Assembly: GCA_900239685.1 (NCBI GenBank)
Contig: OENT01000480.1
Span: 45,369-109,368, forward strand
DNA: 64,000 nucleotides
Reading direction: 5' to 3'
Origin: Rotaria macrura
Lineage: Eukaryota; Rotifera; Eurotatoria; Philodinida; Philodinidae
Part shown: in pieces, positions 55,101 to 64,000 of the stretch
How positions within the stretch are numbered: position 1 is the stretch's first letter
Layout of the letters: every line of letters begins with the position of its first letter
The notes under the pieces: model-generated
Seen by the model: the letters and a program-made list of their open reading frames with translations, nothing else
The model's database searches: none
Told to the model about the DNA's origin: nothing
Translations under genes and position numbers: made by a program

Positions 55101-55164
55101 TAAGCAGCTATTGTTCAATTGAAGTTTTGTTTAAAAAAACAACAAAATAATTTTCTTCTCTTAG

Positions 55165-58092
55165 CCTTACCACTATTATCCTATTCATCATATTCTGATG
55201 AATGGCATTCAAAGTCTCAATGTACGCAAAAAGAATTTGCTAATCATATGGATATTAGTTGTAATTCAAATGAATTCATTCTAATCGGTTGGTCACATTA
55301 TGGTACTAAGAAACCCTCTGGTATACGTTCATTAATAAAACAAGAACAGCAGTCACAACAAAGGTATTATCTGATTAAAATATTATTGTTTTTATTCTCT
55401 TTTATATTTGTATATATGTATTAATCTGTTTCTAATACGATTAACAATTTAGGTGTGAACCATTTGAAAGTGATTGTATTATGGATTATACACATAAAAT
55501 AGCTGAACTTTGTAATGGTGTCTCCAAATGTGAAGTTATTCTCACTCAACAATTTATTCATAAATGTTCTGATGAAGCTACTTATTTATTTATATCTTAT
55601 CAATGTATTAATAGTAAGTTAAGAATAAGAATTTTTCTTACTTTTTTCTCCGAATATTTCGTACGATGAACAGTTTCAATTTTTTCAACCTTTATTATTG
55701 ACTTAGATTCAACAATTGTTGATGTATGCTCAAAACATAGTATGGTATCATCGAATGGTCTTAATCTTATTAGCCCATTATTTCCAAATGAATATCCAAA
55801 TAATGTCAATTGTACATGTACAATTGAACCCATAGAAATCAATAAACCGTCATTACCAATAAATATTGATGCTGAGGTATAGTTTTATATTTTAAGATTA
55901 ATCACTATTATGAAACGATTGCAGTTCAGAAGTAATAAATTACATGATACAAGCTCATTTTTATTTTTATCATACACTTCTGAGAATGTGTTATGAATTG
56001 AAGCCTACTGAGAGTCTACTCAAAAGATTATTGTTCAAGAAAGTCAATAATTTTAATGACAACATGTGAGACATTTCTGTAAAATGTACAAGACTTACAC
56101 GTTATTACAATAGAATGTTCGTTAAATTGGAGTCAAACATTTCTTTTCTGTCTGTTTTACAAATACGAGTTCGATTTTTAATATAATGAAAATTAGGATT
56201 AGTTTTTTTCTTTATATCGAACAACATGCTTTTGTTTATTTAGAGTCTTTCGTTCAACTTACAAGATAATGATTATCTATCATCATCGAAATCATTATCT
56301 TTATCAGGCACAATACCATTTGGTGCTTCACTATTCAATGAGAAAAATTCTCTTCGTCTCACATTTACAACTGATGAAACATTAAGTCAATCAGGATTTT
56401 GGATTCGTTTACATGGTATCTATATGAATGTTTGCGTTCGAACTACATCGTTGTTTTTTTTTCGTTTATTCTTAAGGTTATCGTCAGTGTAATAATGATG
56501 AATATACACTTGGTTCGAAATGTATAAAAATCTTTCAACAAAAACAAGCATGGAATAAAGCAAACGAAAAATGTCTATCGATTGATTCACGATTAATACA
56601 AATAAATGATATTGTTCAAGAGAAAAAACTAACATATTTTCTTTTAACAAACTTTGAACAACAACAACAACAACAGCAACAACAACATATATCGTTTTGG
56701 ATAGCGGATGAAAAAGAGAAATACAATAGTAAGAAGATTATATAAAGAGTTGACTTTTAGTTTATTGTTGTTTTAAAGTTCATTCATGGTGGCCGTGGCG
56801 ATTATCGTTAAATGAAGGCAAATGTGTTTTACGTACGCAAGATGGTTGGCTTAAGAGACCATGTGATGAACAACAAGCATTTATCTGTGAACGAGATATT
56901 AATCGACAATCAATACCACTTACTGTTCGTTGTGGTAATGCTCGATCACCATTATCTTCTACTATCGTTACAACAACAACGTCATTACTGCCCTCGTCGC
57001 CAGCAACAACAACAATAGCAGCAGCAATTCTAACTGGTACACGGCGTCCTACTGCTTCGTTTATTCAACCTCCTATTGTACATGAAGATATTCCTCCTTC
57101 CACCTATAAACAAAACTATTTTATTCCTTCAGTAATTCCTTCAATTCATACTGAACAACTAGAAACAACAGTAGAAACTAAAACAAGTTCAATCGATCCA
57201 AGTATGTATATTTATATGTACTCAAGAAAAAAAAAGAAATTTTATCTTTTTGAATTTTTGAAGATATTCTTGCAGCTATATTGGGTGGTGTGGCATTAGC
57301 GATTTTTTTCGTAAATGTTATTGTGTGTTATACATGTCGAAGGTAAATACATATGATGATTTATCCTACGAGTATTTTTCTATATATGTCTTTAGACGTA
57401 CACAAAAAACATTAAAATGTAAAACACCGATTGAATCTCAATCTTCATTTACACACGAAGAATTGCAACGTAGTCTTATGCAACATTTGTACCATGAACA
57501 AACAAATACAATATCATCTACGTCAACATCATCATCATCATCTAAACATTCACAATCAAAATCTAATGATACATCAACAACAACAGCCAATGTTAATCTT
57601 CTTCAATTATGTTCACCACCACATCCACTGAATTCATCTTCTCAGTCTTATATAACTCGTTCGAATGCTGCTGCAACAGCATTATGTTTTAGAAATCCAC
57701 ATGCTGCTATACATACTAATACTAATAATAATAATTGTGATCCAGCTGATTATCATTTTTATGAAACCATACCTTCCGAAAGTACGAATTATAATGCTTG
57801 TACTGGACATAGCGCCTTTAAACCAGTAGTTCAAACGAATTCACATACGATTCGACCATTTCTTCCGCGAACAAATATTTTTTATCATCCGCCAGGCTCT
57901 ACAAAACAGTCATATGAAACAACGCCGTCATCATCTGCCGTTCTAATGCCTGTATGTTGTCATCATCATCATCAACATATTCCACAATGTTCAATAGGAA
58001 CACTAAGACAACCACATATATCGCCACATTTAATTCAGCCAGCAATGGCTTCAGATGAACAGACTTACATGGGTTCAGAAAGTATCGTATAA
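55165..58092 (+). CDS. Single-pass receptor: SUEL lectin, CUB, C-type-lectin-like domain; 5' exon missing
   Basis: Eight exons: 55165-55363, 55453-55613, 55707-55876, 56244-56415, 56477-56728, 56779-57201, 57264-57342, 57396-58092; about 716 residues without the first exon. SUEL/galactose-binding-lectin domain: paired Cys, GWSHYGTKKPSG, ELCNGVSKCEV, FIHKCSDEATYLFISYQC. CUB-like domain: VCSKHSMVSS, LISPLFPNEYPNNVNCTC, LRLTFTTDETLSQSGFWIRL. C-type-lectin-like domain: KCIKIFQQKQAWNKANEKC to CDEQQAFICER. A Ser/Thr/Pro stalk, one membrane helix (LGGVALAIFFVNVIVCYTC) with a CRRR stop-transfer, and a 230-residue Ser/Thr/His/Asn-rich tail ending ESIV follow. The open frame upstream of 55165 has no ATG, and TTTTCTTCTCTTAG just before is a strong acceptor, so the signal-peptide exon lies further upstream. 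The seventh exon has two in-frame acceptors 12 nt apart. Cell-surface adhesion or recognition is inferred. Confidence 0.9.
56665..56692. repeat. CAA/CAG repeat encoding poly-Gln
   Basis: Nine consecutive glutamine codons inside the C-type-lectin-like domain, placed between two strands of the fold, where loop length can vary. Confidence 0.85.
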
Positions 58093-59735
58093 CAACAAAA
58101 TGATTCTTGTCAATATTATGGTGTTGTCAGATGATTTTATTAACAAAAAAAAGAAAACTATAGATCAGAATCGCTTGCGAGTTGTTTTCTTTTTCTTTTA
58201 TAAATGTACCTTTTTTGTTGTTGTTTTTTTTCGGCTACTAATTGCTCTCGTCTCTCTTTTTTTTCTTTTTTTTTGCGTTCATTCTCTATTTTTGTTACCG
58301 GTCCCATGTCCTCTGCAATAAAGATTATTACTCATTTCTCTCTTTTATATCAATTAATAAGAGTGTTCTTTTTAAAAAAGAAAGTATCAATTCAAATTTA
58401 AAGTTTACTATTATCAGATGTATTATCTAGTTTTGATCTTCAGTCGCAGACAGTTTAATTTATAATATTCATCAGGGTTTGTGTTTTCGAATCTCATGAT
58501 AGCATGCCTACGGAATATAATTTTGAAATCAAGCACAATATGTATCAATTTACAATAAATAATGTATGTTTCCAGATGATGTTATATCTTCTAGTAAATA
58601 GAGACGTTAGAGATTAGGATATTGTAATAATATATTTGGAAAACTTCAATTGATAATCATCCTTGAAGATGGTTGATATTGTCTTTTTGTTTGAAGATCA
58701 AATAAAGCGATAGTGCAAATATTGATATTCTTCATAGATGTAATTCTGGGGTAGAATAACTTCATAACCTATCTTAAGTCTGCATGACGTTGTGAACTGA
58801 TAGTTGACGTAAATTATGATGAAGAATTTCGAAGTCAAGGATCTTCTATAATTTCAGCTATGCATCGATTACCTCAACATTGTAATCGTCTAACTAAAAA
58901 GTATCTCTATTCATGTGACTAACTTCGATAACATTAAATACATATGATAATGAATTAGTTTGTACCAATAAATCATTTGATCCGATGCAATCTATGATAT
59001 ATTCTTGATCACATTGACATACCATCTGTCAGAAAGTCCTTCAGTTATAGATTACATTGAGCAAATTGTTGCAAATGCTATATGGGTTGATTAATTTCCT
59101 ATGGTAAACATTGTACAAGTGTAGAATAATGTGAACCATAACAATATTTCAATAAATAATTTTCATTTGATAGTATCAATGTGTTCTATTATTCATTGAT
59201 GATACAATGAATTTAAGAAAAGGGATAATGTCAACGTATGAGATAACTACGCGAGACACCCTAGTTTCGCACAATTTTAAGAGTACACATGTACATAAAA
59301 GACTCAGCGAACGTCGACGATACATTCATATCGTAGAACGTATTGATATAGGCTAGGTGGCAATAGATGGGAAGTAGTCTATAAACGTATAAGCTTCATT
59401 CAATCTTTGTTTTTTTCTTTCGCTAACTATAGTAAGAAGAACTTTTCTAATTTCTAATTTAACTAAGGCACCAGTAATGCGAAATCACAGTACTATTTAT
59501 TGTTTCTTGAACACATAATTTTAGATTTAGTTTCTCACGTTGATCACAAATACCGCTTTGTGTTTTCTCAAAATTTATAAGGAGGAAACCCCAAAATATC
59601 GAAGTTGATCATTCCACTTGATGTCGTCGTCAATATGATTTTCGAATTCCTCATGACATTGGGAATCAAGCAATTTTGTCTGGAATTCTAGTTGATATTA
59701 TGTGCTCATTCTAAAAATCCGCGATCATTCCTGAT
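58093..59735. other. Lectin-gene 3' flank and intergenic, no gene seen
   Basis: Pyrimidine-rich sequence just after the stop, with an AATAAAG-like polyadenylation signal near 58316, then AT-rich DNA. The stretch 58850-59160 gives a few protein-like words in one frame broken by many stops and may be old decayed coding DNA, but this is too weak to call. Confidence 0.45.
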
Positions 59736-60115
59736 TAGGGATGCAACGGTGACAGTGAATCAATGGTTCATCGTTCTAACGGTAACCGCCCTCACCGGGA
59801 ACCGTTCCAACCGGCTACCAGTTTATACCGATTTATACAACGGATGTAACGGTGAAAATAACTAGTAGTTGCCGAAACCATCCTACATTCTTTGAACGAC
59901 CCTATTTGGCTTATTTTGGTTTATACCGGCAGGACAAGCCGAATACCTGCTAGTATCAGTGTATCCAGATTAGAACTGGTTACTGGTATGAACCGGTGAT
60001 ATGTCATTCATTGTCATCATTACAACCCTATTTTATAACGGCTAATATCTGTTTATAACCGTACGTGGTGAAACGGTTAACGATCGTAGCAGTTTTCATC
60101 ACCGTTGCATCACTA
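59736..60115. mobile_element. hAT-type MITE with 8-bp target-site duplication
   Basis: The element is 380 bp. The left end TAGGGATGCAACGGTGA and the reverse complement of the right end (TAGTGATGCAACGGTGA) match at 16 of 17 positions. Flanking 8-mers are TTCCTGAT (59728-59735) and TTCCTAGT (60116-60123), six of eight equal, as expected for an aged hAT duplication. The inside is rich in CCGGT/AACCG motifs, has locally raised GC, and has no transposase frame, so it needs an autonomous hAT elsewhere. Confidence 0.85.
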
Positions 60116-62475
60116 TTCCTAGTGGTACTATTGGATCTCGTAAAAAAAAATCTGTTTTTTTTTCCTTGATAGATAGAAACTTATTTTCTATGCCATTCAA
60201 AGCGCCATTTGACGAGCAACAAGAATACGGCTAGCCATTTAAATTTTTTGGGTCTGTTGCGAGAAAAACTCCTTTTCCGAAAACAGAGGGTGCAAGTCAG
60301 TTTTTCATTTTCAAATGTTTAGCTTTCATAAAAAGTTGCTGAGGAATATGAAAAATAGATTTGATAAAAGATTGGCTAGTCGATGTCTGTTTCAGTTTAC
60401 TGTTTCAGATTATTTCATTTGTTTTACTGAGGAACCGACATTTTATAGTAAAAACAGAAAGCAACGATCTCATACCTTGTGGATTGGGTCACGGGCGTGA
60501 GCTAAAACAGTATAGAAAAGCAATATTAAAAAATTGAGCTGTAATTTCATAGTTCTCGAACACGTTAATATCTGACAGCTTCAAATAACGTTTCTAGATT
60601 CATTTCTATACATTGAATTTGAACATCATATATGTAGATGTGAACGAAAACTAGAATGATGCAGAACAGAAAGTTGGTGTTATACAAGAAGAGCCCTCTG
60701 CTGATTTTTAGACCGTCTGAGTATCTACGATTTTTCTCGATGGATATTATGTTAAATCGAAAAAAATGAGTAGATATTCGTGTTCGGCCCGGAAAAAAAG
60801 CAAATCGAATGATGTATATCTAAGAAAAATCTAAGAGATGTTATAATCTTTCATTACCCATGCCTTATAGAGACTGTTAATCATGCAAGTAGAACTATGT
60901 TTGAATCGCATTTGAAATTTTCTAAGAAAAACATTGATGTAGAGTTTTTCATGTGACAATACCTGAATGTCATGATATTTGTGTCATTATGATAATCAAA
61001 AAAAAATGTTTTCCATCTGTTATTACCGATGGCTTTGCCTTACTTAACAAGTCAGTTCCTTTTAATTGAAATTGATTGTTCTGTTTGCACATCCTTTAAT
61101 TAGACATATCTTTGAAAATATACTGTCATAGTTTTTTGCATCGCACAATTGACTTTCATTTTCTTGTCTGACTACCAATTAGTCGTGACAAAAGTATATA
61201 ACGATCAGGTTTTTCTGAAATAAACTTATTCGAACAAGTTGAGTTTTTTTAATAAACATGAAAAACGATATCAAAACTGAACAAGTTAGTTGACTTTTTA
61301 TTTCTATGGAAACTTCATGATTAAACGTAGTACGCAATTTTCTATCACTATTTCTTCCACCGACGTTAAACTATATCGAAGATCTGTTCAAGTAATTTTG
61401 CATTATCATAACACTTTCATAAAAAATAATTAGTCAGTCGAATAAAGAACAATCGACGAAAAAATATTTCGACTTTTTCGAATACATCTCATTTGTGATA
61501 AGAAAACGACGAGTTTCGGTAACAGATGATTGATTTTTCTTGTGTGCTATAAACTTAAGAAATATATTAGGCAGTAGCATAGTTCGAGCTGTATCAATGC
61601 TAAAAAGCCAAAGTATTCTATGTTTTCATTACATAGAACGTGCAAGACAGACATTTTGCTAAGGAGATAATGAAAGAGGATAAAATAAGAATCTGTTTAA
61701 GGCATCAAAATTGAAAATCCATTATAGTTCTAATTTATAAAAAATAAACTTCAATAAGAAACTCAAGCATTATAATTCACAATGATTTGATTATGCTGTG
61801 AAATCATGGTATTCGAATTATAACTATAGATGATTGACTTTTGATTCATAATGTGTAGTATTAAGAAACATCGTACTGTAACTAAACTTCGATACTATCG
61901 ACATAATGCGAGACTGAATCGAGTAAAACATATCGTATAATCATACTTTTACAGTTAACATTTATTTAATTACTGCCAACAGACAAAATTTGATATAGGA
62001 ATAATGAATGTGATATGATTTATTTCGTGCTAACGCTATTTATTTATTTTTTGTCAGAATGAACAAGTATGTATGTATATATCTTTATTTATTCTAGATT
62101 TCATGAATAACTAAGTCTAGTATGAAAACACAAATAAAAATATCTCTGTGGCTCACGATCATTTTTTGATCAGACGAACGATTTCTAAATATTGATACTA
62201 GATTTTTTTTCGAATAACATAGCTAGTTCATCATCATTTCTTGATTAATGTTCAGTCTGTAATGATAAATGTGTTTGCTCTTTGTTGTTCTGTAATTTCT
62301 CTTTCATATTTTCTAGTCGAGCGTTTACTAGACCCAAATGTCGTTGTAGTTGAAAATTTCGTTCATTGAACTGCTGACAAACTATTTCTAGATCTTTAAA
62401 GATTGACAATGTTGAATCGATATTGATTGTTTCTGATCAAGTGGGTCTTCCAAGCAGACAAAAGATTTCAGAAAC
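60116..62475. other. Intergenic between MITEs, no gene seen
   Basis: AT-rich, with only short ORFs (60315-60500 is the longest on plus and lacks motifs). Nothing else could be supported. Confidence 0.5.
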
Positions 62476-62704
62476 GCGCAAAACTTTACAGACGTTTACG
62501 GATATCAATCGGTGTTCCCGATTGTGTGCCAGTAACGGTTACAAATGCACATCTTGCAAACGATAGATTTTTTGGGCTGATTAAAATTTCGGATGTTTAA
62601 TCGGTAGAAAATATCCAACGTTTACGCACTCATTTTTTCCAAACATTAGTGGCACACAATTGGGAACGCCGATTGCCATCATAAAACGTTGGAAATTTTT
62701 GAGC
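62476..62704. mobile_element. Foldback element with about 60-nt imperfect arms
   Basis: The left arm at 62476-62534 and right arm at 62645-62704 are inverted copies. The best block is CAATCGGTGTTCCCGATTGT against CAATCGGCGTTCCCAATTGT, with GTGCCA after it in both. The arms extend outward with lower identity (CAAAA.TTT, ACGTTTA). The spacer is about 110 nt. The outer ends and target-site duplication could not be fixed, so the true element may be larger. Confidence 0.6.
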
Positions 62705-62839
62705 TTTTTTGCAACGATTATCAGTGACCCTTTGCTTTTCACACTTCAAAACTGCGATGAAAATTCTGAAAACATAGAAAGGTGTTTAGCACTTTTACCA
62801 TTCTTCCTATACCTTTATGCCGATATCCTTATATCTATA

Positions 62840-63325
62840 CACTCTAAAAAAGAAGCACTTTACCGAAACCCCCAAAAAGGTTCGGTAGATGACAAAAAGT
62901 TTGCAAATGTGTTGAAAGTTCCAAAGGAAGAGTAAAAAAATATACGGAACCTTTAAAGCATCTGATCGTTCGCCGATAATCAGATCCTTTTTTCTTCGAA
63001 ACCTTTTTAGGTTCGGAAGAGCAAAATAAGGTTTCGTAGGCAAATCCGAAACTCTAAAATTCCTTATTACATATAATGGTTCTATACGAAACCCAGTAAG
63101 AAACCATGAGGTTTCGTATTTGCCTACGAAACCTTTTTTTTGCTCTACCGAACTTTCAAATTTTTTGAAGAAAAAAGGATCTGATTGCGGGCACACGGTC
63201 AGATCCTTTAAAGGTTCCATGTATTTTTTTATTCTTTTTTTGGAACTTTCAACACGTTTGCAAACTTTTTGTCATCGAACGAACCTTTTTGGGGGGGATT
63301 CGGTATAGTTCTTTTTTTTATAGTG
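62840..63325. mobile_element. Palindromic Tc1/mariner-type MITE, TA duplication
   Basis: The element is 486 bp and almost entirely one inverted repeat, with arms of about 215 nt around a loop of about 55 nt. The ends are CACTCTAAAAAAG and, reverse-complemented, CACTATAAAAAAA; TA flanks both sides (62838-62839 and 63326-63327). Arm landmarks pair up: ACCGAAnCCCCC with AAAAAGGTTCG, GACAAAAAGTTTGCAAA, GTTGAAAGTTCC, GGAACCTTTAAAG, AATCAGATCCTTTTTT, GGTTTCGTAGGCAAAT. The ORFs on both strands in this block are products of the palindrome and not genes. The CACTnTAAAA end and TA target point to the Tc1/mariner superfamily. Confidence 0.88.
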
Positions 63326-63328
63326 TAT

Positions 63329-63352
63329 GACCCTGTCTGTACTAGAAAAATA
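63329..63352. mobile_element. Orphan terminus related to the neighbouring Harbinger-type MITE
   Basis: CCCTGTCTGTACTAGAAAAA directly abuts the mariner-type MITE and resembles the end GGCCTTGTCTACACTAGAAA found about 100 nt on. No matching inverted end was found, so it looks like a truncated copy cut by the insertion or by deletion. Confidence 0.4.
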
Positions 63353-63437
63353 ATTCAGTGTTAACTTTATGCGTGTCTTCATTTGAAAGGTAATGCATCA
63401 ATGAAAATTCAGGACTTCAACAGAAAGTATTGCTTTA

Positions 63438-63801
63438 GGCCTTGTCTACACTAGAAAATTTAATGCGGAATTAAGAAAAACGGTTGGTCGAAAAATTTAA
63501 TTCCCTTTTAATGCGGTTTCAGAGTCACATCAAGTTTTAATGCACCAATTGAGAAAGAATTTGAACCACTAATTAGAACAATGAATATGCCTCGATGAAG
63601 TCACTTTTTGTCATCGATAGATAGATCTTTTCAACACGATAAGGCAACACTTGTTCGTAAACACGTGCAAGAATTATTCAGTTCGACTATTTCATAGTGG
63701 TCACTTCTCAGTTTTGATTGATGCATTTAACTTATAAATGTAGACGCTTGCATATTTAATTCAAAATTAATCCGCATTATTTTTCTAGTGTTAACAAGGC
63801 C
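63438..63801. mobile_element. PIF/Harbinger-type MITE, TTA duplication
   Basis: The element is 364 bp. The left end GGCCTTGTCTACACTAGAAA and the right end, reverse-complemented, GGCCTTGTTAACACTAGAAA differ at two positions; the similarity runs on to AATGCGGA-TTAA. TTA flanks both sides (63435-63437 and 63802-63804). A GGCC-start terminus with a TTA target is the usual form for PIF/Harbinger. There is no coding capacity. Confidence 0.82.
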
Positions 63802-63885
63802 TTACACTGTTCAATGATGGAGGAAATGTCAATTGAAAAGAAAGATATTTTAATTAGTACCCCCGAATGGATTCTAATTTCGGCA

Positions 63886-64000
63886 TTTTTGTGCACTCAA
63901 AAAGTGAGTACACTACTAAAATTGGTCAGTGTGTCCGGCCGTCCGTCCGTCCGTTTATTCGATAACTTTTCACAATTACATTCGATTGAGTTGAAATTTT
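63886..64000. repeat. Start of a dispersed repeat, cut by the window edge
   Basis: GTGCACTCAAAAAGTGAGTAC is nearly self-complementary and is followed by (GTCC)n at 63934-63953, then TTTATTCGATAACTTTT. This order (short palindrome, CCGT run, ATAACTTTT) is familiar from dispersed invertebrate repeats. It continues past the window, so type and length are unknown. Confidence 0.4.

Larger units (their letters stand above)
37207..55164. other. 18-kb gene-poor tract, rich in simple repeats
   Basis: No intact gene is supported on either strand. All ORFs are below about 135 codons, lack motifs, and often overlap on several frames, as expected from low-complexity DNA. From 44 kb on there are many (TA)n, (TG)n, (GA)n and (CT)n tracts and frequent TATATA runs. 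A decayed coding remnant lies at 38.6-39.6 kb. Part of the right half is probably the first intron and 5' end of the lectin receptor at 55165, whose first exon is missing. Splice donor-like sites stand at about 47550 (AAAG|GTGAGT) and 47710 (CAA|GTAAGA), but their phases do not fit that gene. Confidence 0.55.

Noticed and set aside
55119..55164. Signal-peptide-like start directly before the lectin receptor
   Set aside because: The reading starts at TTG with an in-frame stop upstream, and the stretch looks like a polypyrimidine tract and acceptor.
62660..63220. ORFs of 91 and 137 codons on opposite strands
   Set aside because: They lie in and next to the palindromic mariner-type MITE and mirror each other; they are by-products of the inverted repeat.

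Overview
The window looks like nuclear DNA of a bdelloid rotifer. It is AT-rich. Several clear animal genes (PRPS, inorganic pyrophosphatase, SART3, NOS1AP) are broken by short GT-AG introns, mostly 50-100 nt with a few of 0.4-1.4 kb. A protein near 20 kb carries a domain I associate with bdelloid proteins, where it is often joined to ADP-ribosyltransferase or tetratricopeptide modules. Short non-autonomous DNA transposons of several superfamilies sit at the right end. The genus cannot be fixed from the sequence; a Rotaria-like bdelloid is a guess.

Layout, left to right. 0.8-3.2 kb (+): complete nine-exon ribose-phosphate pyrophosphokinase with a 10-nt micro-exon. 4.4-4.9 kb (+): intronless coiled-coil protein of unknown function. 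9.6-11.9 kb (-): two housekeeping genes in tandem, a crotonase-family enoyl-CoA hydratase and a family I inorganic pyrophosphatase; the latter is divergent to a seven-exon CCDC166/DUF4515-type coiled-coil gene at 12.7-14.3 kb (+). 17.7-19.0 kb (+): intronless secreted protein with the look of a TIM-barrel glycoside hydrolase. 19.7-20.3 kb (-): the bdelloid-type domain protein. 21.4-21.6 kb (-): a small gene broken by a frameshift in an A-run. 28.8-31.6 kb (+): NOS1AP (PTB adaptor). 32.6-37.2 kb (+): SART3 (HAT repeats, two RRMs, Lsm-interaction tail). 37.2-55.1 kb: an 18-kb stretch with no convincing intact gene, holding a decayed coding remnant and many TA/CA/GA microsatellites. 55.2-58.1 kb (+): a single-pass receptor with SUEL lectin, CUB and C-type-lectin-like domains and a C-terminal PDZ ligand; its first exon was not found. 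58.1-64 kb: a transposon-rich tail with a hAT MITE (8-bp duplication), a long palindromic Tc1/mariner-type MITE (TA), a PIF/Harbinger-type MITE (TTA), another foldback and an edge-truncated repeat.

The genes do not form one pathway. PRPS, pyrophosphatase, hydratase and SART3 are housekeeping. The accessory interest lies in the intronless secreted enzyme-like gene, the adjacent bdelloid-type domain gene, the modular lectin receptor, and the MITE cluster. Exon limits come from reading splice signals by eye and checking that the summed exons keep frame; no alignment was run.
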